Source: an uncultured Treponema sp.
Lineage (GTDB): Bacteria > Spirochaetota > Spirochaetia > Treponematales > Treponemataceae
Reading direction: 5' to 3'
Assembly (NCBI GenBank): GCA_937900125.1
Contig: CALCEK010000209.1
Coordinates: 1 to 7,915, forward strand
DNA: 7,915 bases
Below, piece by piece: positions 4,986 through 7,915 of the stretch (its first letter is position 1; each line of letters begins with the position of its first letter). The notes under the pieces were generated by a model, which did no database searches, was not told where the DNA came from, and saw only the letters and a list, made by a program, of their open reading frames with translations. A program made the position numbers and the translations under genes.

Positions 4986-6610
4986 AAACGCTTTTACGGC
5001 TTTCAAAATTAATTGCGCCACTTTTTCCGATTATGGCTCTTGCCGTTTTGTTCGGCACATTAGGATTTTTGTGTGCAATAGGAATTCCGCTTGCGGGCGT
5101 TTACGCGCTCACACATAAAATTGCACTTTGGACTTTAATTTGTTTGGGCGTAGTGCGTGGCGTTTTGCACTATGCAGAACAATATTGCAATCATTTTCTT
5201 GCATTCACTTTGCTTGCGCGAATTAGAAACATTGTGTTTGCAAAATTGCGCTCTCTTGGCGAAGCAAAAATGGACGGCAAGCAAAAGGGCGATTTAATTT
5301 CTCTTTTAACGAGCGACATTGAGCTTTTGGAATTGTTTTACGCGCACACAGTTTCGCCAGTTTGCATTGCATTTTTTGTCAGCGTGATTTTGGTGATTTT
5401 GTTAGGAACACAACATTGGTCGTTGGGAGTTTTGGCTTTGTTTTTTTACGCTTTAGTTGCTATCGCGATTCCTCTTGCGATTCAAAAACGAGCAGTTCGC
5501 GCGGGAAGCAAACACCGAAATCAATTTGCGCAAATGAACGCTTTTTTGCTAGACACTTTGCGCGGTCTACAGCAAACAATTTTGTTTGGAACGGGAAACA
5601 AAAAACTTTCAATCCTAGAACAAAAAAGTGACGAGCTTTCGGAAAGTAAAAAATCAATGGCACTCTTTGAAGGTTTTAATGCCGCGCTAATTGATTTTTG
5701 CGTTATCGTGGCAAGTTGCGCAATGCTTTTTCTTTCGCTTGCTTTGTACAAAAAAGGCGCAATCGCTTTTGAAAGTGTTGTGTTTTCTGTTGCGGCAATG
5801 TTTAGTTCTTTTGGACCAGTGATTGCCGTTGCGCGACTAGGAAGCAGCCTTTCGCAAACAATTGCGGCAGGAAACCGAGTTCTTGCGCTTTTGGATGAAA
5901 AACCCGTTGTTAGCGAAAATACAAGCGGCGAACAAATTTCTTCTGATGCGTTTAAAAAAGAAACAATTTGCGAACTTTGTTTTTCTTACCCAAATCAAGA
6001 ATCAGAAGAAATCATTTTGAGCAACATAAATATGGAATTCCCACAAGGAAAAATTGTTGGCATTCAAGGAAAAAGCGGAAGCGGCAAATCTACCATTTTA
6101 AAATTATTGATGCGCTTTTGGGACCCGCAAAGTGGGAACGTTTTTGTAAACGAACAAAATATAAAAAGCGTACAAACAGAAAGTTTGCGCAAAATGCAAA
6201 GTTATGTTACGCAAGAAACGGTGCTTTTTCACGACACAATCGAAAACAACATTCGCATTGCAAATTTTAACGCAAGCCTTCAAGAAATTCAGGAAGCCTG
6301 CAAAAAGGCAAACATTCACGATTTTATTATGAGCTTGCCAAACGGATACCAAACACAAGTTGCGGAATTGGGCGACAATTTTTCTGGCGGCGAACGGCAG
6401 CGTTTAGGGCTTGCCCGCGCGTTTTTGCATAAAAGTGCGTTGTTGCTTTTAGACGAGCCGACAAGCAATTTGGATTCTTACAACGAAAAAATTATTTTGG
6501 ATTCTGTAAAGCAAAGTGCAAAAGACAAAACTGTCATTTTAGTTTCTCACCGAGAATCCACGCTCAACATTGCAGATTCCGTTTATCATATAGAAGGAGG
6601 ACGAACTTGA
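4982..6610 (+). CDS. cydC: CydC-like ABC exporter half-transporter
   Basis: 542 residues. Six membrane segments lie at about 13-43, 47-70, 122-142, 146-168, 236-258 and 265-285. The CydC hallmark after the second segment is clear: RGVLHYAEQYCNHFLAF (59-75) matches the family RYxERxxxHxxxF, followed by GDLISLLTSDIELLELFY (103-120). The ATPase domain has all consensus residues: Walker A GKSGSGKST (363-371), Q-loop Gln411, signature FSGGE (467-471), Walker B LLLLDE (487-492), D-loop SNLD and switch His523. It should pair with the preceding CydD-like subunit; its own site residues are canonical while the partner has a Q-loop change, suggesting unequal ATP sites. Translation starts at ATG 4982 within the previous stop (ATGA), preceded by AAAGGAGG seven bases upstream. 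About 30 residues shorter than E. coli CydC. A siderophore-type exporter-fold importer is the main alternative, but the CydC motifs argue against it. Confidence 0.9.
   Translation: MKTLLRLSKLIAPLFPIMALAVLFGTLGFLCAIGIPLAGVYALTHKIALWTLICLGVVRGVLHYAEQYCNHFLAFTLLARIRNIVFAKLRSLGEAKMDGKQKGDLISLLTSDIELLELFYAHTVSPVCIAFFVSVILVILLGTQHWSLGVLALFFYALVAIAIPLAIQKRAVRAGSKHRNQFAQMNAFLLDTLRGLQQTILFGTGNKKLSILEQKSDELSESKKSMALFEGFNAALIDFCVIVASCAMLFLSLALYKKGAIAFESVVFSVAAMFSSFGPVIAVARLGSSLSQTIAAGNRVLALLDEKPVVSENTSGEQISSDAFKKETICELCFSYPNQESEEIILSNINMEFPQGKIVGIQGKSGSGKSTILKLLMRFWDPQSGNVFVNEQNIKSVQTESLRKMQSYVTQETVLFHDTIENNIRIANFNASLQEIQEACKKANIHDFIMSLPNGYQTQVAELGDNFSGGERQRLGLARAFLHKSALLLLDEPTSNLDSYNEKIILDSVKQSAKDKTVILVSHRESTLNIADSVYHIEGGRT
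6594..6600 (+). promoter_or_regulatory. Strong ribosome binding site selecting a TTG start
   Basis: AAGGAGG lies within the end of the cydC-like gene, six bases before TTG 6607. The TTG overlaps the cydC stop as TTGA, and no ATG is close by in frame, so the TTG start and translational coupling are well supported. Confidence 0.7.
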
Positions 6611-7071
6611 AAATTACAAAACCGCTTTGGATTATTGCGGGATTTATTTGCATGGGATTAGGCGCGTTGGGAGTTCCGCTTCCGATGTTGCCAACAACGC
6701 CATTTTTGCTTTTAGCCGCATTTTGTTTTGCAAAAGGTTCTGCAAAACTTGACGCATGGTTTAGGGGAACAAAACTTTACAAAAATCATTTGGAATCATT
6801 TGTAACAAATCGCGCGATGACTTTAAAAACAAAATTGTGCATTTTGATTCCCGTTTCAATAATGTTAGTGGGAGCTTTTATTGGAATGAGTCAAAAAGAT
6901 TCTGTTGGAACAAGAATTGGGCGAGTTACTATAATTCTTTTGATTATAATAAAATATTGGTATTTCTTTGCGCGAATAAAAACTATAAAACCGCAAGAAA
7001 AAGATTCTCAAGTTGAATCTAAAAACGATTCCGAAGTGCATTTAGAAAATCAAGAGATTCAAAATGCCTAA
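6607..7071 (+). CDS. ybaN: DUF454 / YbaN-family inner-membrane protein
   Basis: 154 residues. The DUF454 core is plain: GALGVPLPMLPTTPFLLLAAFCFAKGS, residues 19-45, in which the LPTTPFLLLA stretch is the family signature. Hydrophobic segments lie at about 5-25, 27-43, 75-95 and 103-122, so four membrane helices are likely. Residues 127-154 are a charged tail beyond the usual domain. No biochemical role is established for the family; its place between transporter genes and a YgbA gene suggests an accessory role in the same process, which is inference. It starts with TTG overlapping the cydC-like stop, and it overlaps the next gene by eight bases. No lost residues or frameshift seen. Confidence 0.9.
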   Translation: MKITKPLWIIAGFICMGLGALGVPLPMLPTTPFLLLAAFCFAKGSAKLDAWFRGTKLYKNHLESFVTNRAMTLKTKLCILIPVSIMLVGAFIGMSQKDSVGTRIGRVTIILLIIIKYWYFFARIKTIKPQEKDSQVESKNDSEVHLENQEIQNA

Positions 7072-7432
7072 AGAACAAATTTTAGAAAAACGCGAAAAAG
7101 AATTTGCGGTAGTATCTTTGATGATTGAACTTTACTGTAAAGGGAATCACAAAGAAAAAAATGTTAAGTTTACAAGCATTTGTCCTGAATGTGCAGAATT
7201 GAATGAATATGTTTACAAAAGAATTCAAAATTGTCCATTTATGGAAACAAAAACATTTTGTAATTTATGCAAAGTGCATTGTTACAAAACTGAACAGCGC
7301 GAAAAAATCAAAATGGTAATGCGGTATTCAGGGCCGAGAATGTTATTTCATCACCCAGTGCTTGCCATAAAACATTTGGTGTTAACGATAAAAGAAAAAA
7401 ATCGTCAGAAAAAAAATTCGGAGGAAAAATGA
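7064..7432 (+). CDS. ygbA: YgbA-family cysteine-rich protein (nitrous oxide-stimulated promoter family)
   Basis: 122 residues, no signal peptide or membrane helix, so cytoplasmic. Seven cysteines are placed as in the family: Cys25, C40-x2-C43, Cys57, and C66-x2-C69-x3-C73 followed by YK, which suggests a zinc or iron-sulfur site. The C-terminal hallmark MRYSGPRMLFHHPVLAIKHL (86-105) is almost diagnostic of the YgbA_NO family. In E. coli and Salmonella, ygbA is repressed by NsrR, induced by nitric oxide, and helps growth recover after nitrosative stress; the chemistry is not settled. The ATG at 7064 lies inside the end of the ybaN-like gene with only a weak GAGA-type ribosome site, so translational coupling is likely. 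Its presence is the strongest hint that the whole operon answers nitrosative or related redox stress. Family call firm, role in this organism inferred. Confidence 0.92.
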   Translation: MPKEQILEKREKEFAVVSLMIELYCKGNHKEKNVKFTSICPECAELNEYVYKRIQNCPFMETKTFCNLCKVHCYKTEQREKIKMVMRYSGPRMLFHHPVLAIKHLVLTIKEKNRQKKNSEEK

Positions 7433-7857
7433 AATCGACAATGAAAAAAAATTTTATCCTTAGCATTTTTGCTATTTCAATCGCAATCGGCGCACAACTT
7501 TTTGCAGAAACTGTGGATTCTCATTTTACAAAAAATTGTATTTGCAAAGTGATGACTTCGAGCGCAAAAACAAACGTTACTTTTTCTCTTGTGGAAAATG
7601 AATCTGAACTTAACGTTTTGGTAAGTCCGTTTTCTTACAACGACAAATCTATTGGCGAGTTTTCATTTGTTGCGCAAAAAAAATCGGACGGTTTTTTCTA
7701 CGCACAAAAGCAGAGTGCAAAAACCACAAATGCTTCTGGCGAAGAAATAATTGTTACAATTTCGTCCGCAAAAATCGACGTGCAAAATCAAAAGGTAGAG
7801 TTAAAATTCAAACCAGGAAAAATGCCGTTTAACATCAGTTTGCAAACGATAAACTAG
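7429..7857 (+). CDS. Small secreted protein of unknown function with a CxC motif
   Basis: 142 residues. Residues 1-26 look like a Sec signal peptide: MKSTMKK, a hydrophobic stretch (FILSIFAISIAIGAQ) and likely cleavage after LFA, before Glu27. No lipobox, so a soluble periplasmic or exported protein. The mature part of about 116 residues is predicted beta-rich from alternating hydrophobic residues and resembles small calycin-like barrels in layout only; I do not recognise a family. It has just two cysteines, in NCICK (Cys37 and Cys39), near the mature N-terminus. The start ATG 7429 overlaps the ygbA-like stop as ATGA, with GGAGG four bases upstream; ATG 7441 is a poorer alternative because the ribosome site would be 16 bases away. 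As last gene of the cydDC-like operon, its thiol pair could be a target of thiol, metal or haem traffic through the transporter; speculative. Confidence 0.75.
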   Translation: MKSTMKKNFILSIFAISIAIGAQLFAETVDSHFTKNCICKVMTSSAKTNVTFSLVENESELNVLVSPFSYNDKSIGEFSFVAQKKSDGFFYAQKQSAKTTNASGEEIIVTISSAKIDVQNQKVELKFKPGKMPFNISLQTIN

Positions 7858-7915
7858 CATTTGCTCTATTTACAATAACATTAGGAATGCCTGCCAATTT
7901 TGCAACGTGAATTCC
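7835..7915 (-). CDS. mutS: C-terminal end of DNA mismatch-repair ATPase MutS (partial)
   Basis: On the minus strand, a frame open from the right edge encodes GIHVAKLAGIPNVIVNRA followed by NASLSFAN and a TGA at 7837-7835. The first 18 residues match the conserved helix-turn-helix at the end of the MutS ATPase domain (family form SYGIxVAxLAGxPxxVIxRA), which helps form the MutS dimer. MutS recognises mismatches and recruits MutL. Only 26 residues lie in the window, so the ATPase and clamp domains cannot be judged. The protein ends just eight residues past NRA, whereas many MutS proteins continue for tens of residues. The gene converges on the preceding operon and its last 23 bases overlap the end of the secreted-protein gene. 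MutS identity is likely; whether the gene is intact is unknown. Confidence 0.75.
   Translation of the reverse strand, partial: GIHVAKLAGIPNVIVNRANASLSFAN

Noticed and set aside
5362..5663. Open frames on both strands inside the cydC-like gene
   Set aside because: Shadow frames of a well-supported coding sequence, with basic low-complexity products and no ribosome sites.
3336..6610. Transporter pair as a siderophore importer of the YbtPQ type
   Set aside because: The CydD motif LLSADFFIPLRRLGSAFH and the CydC motif HYAEQYCNHFLAF point to CydDC, and no siderophore genes are nearby.
1..7915. CRISPR array, tRNA, rRNA, insertion sequence or integrase
   Set aside because: I looked for spaced direct repeats, tRNA-like cloverleaves, terminal inverted repeats and transposase motifs and saw none.

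Overview
The window looks like chromosome from a low-GC, double-membraned anaerobe, most likely a spirochaete of the Treponema type. The pointers are an Ig-like (Big_3) lipoprotein with a spirochaete-style lipobox, A/T-rich codon use, and a CydDC-DUF454-YgbA gene order. This is inference from gene content; no rRNA or species marker is present.

Left part (1-2870), minus strand. The left edge holds the apparent start of an unidentified minus-strand gene with a good promoter. Next is a 463-residue protein with an N-terminal membrane anchor, a long charged coiled coil with a DUF4041 region, and a C-terminal GIY-YIG-type nuclease domain (T5orf172/Mug113). This architecture matches SNIPE, a membrane-bound anti-phage nuclease that cuts phage DNA as it is injected, and it is the best defence candidate here. 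Upstream of it, and perhaps co-transcribed, is a 328-residue lipoprotein with one Ig-like domain and an unrecognised C-terminal domain. A hairpin separates the two.

Middle (2668-3335). A 203-base divergent intergenic region, with two overlapping inverted repeats that could be an operator, precedes a plus-strand 106-residue Xre/HTH regulator. After it, a 144-base gap carries the promoter of the main operon. That promoter lies so close to the first start codon that the mRNA may be leaderless.

Right part (3336-7857), plus strand, is one tight operon of five genes with every junction overlapping by 4-8 bases: a CydD-like half-transporter, a CydC-like half-transporter, a DUF454/YbaN membrane protein, a YgbA-family cysteine-rich protein (the 'nitrous oxide-stimulated promoter' family), and a small secreted protein with a CxC motif. 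CydDC supports cytochrome bd assembly and periplasmic redox balance, and YgbA belongs to the NO-responsive NsrR regulon in enterobacteria. The operon is therefore plausibly a nitrosative/redox or haem-thiol stress module, with the last gene as an uncharacterised periplasmic partner.

Right edge. The minus strand encodes the last 26 residues of what is almost certainly MutS. It converges on the operon and its stop codon lies inside the last operon gene.
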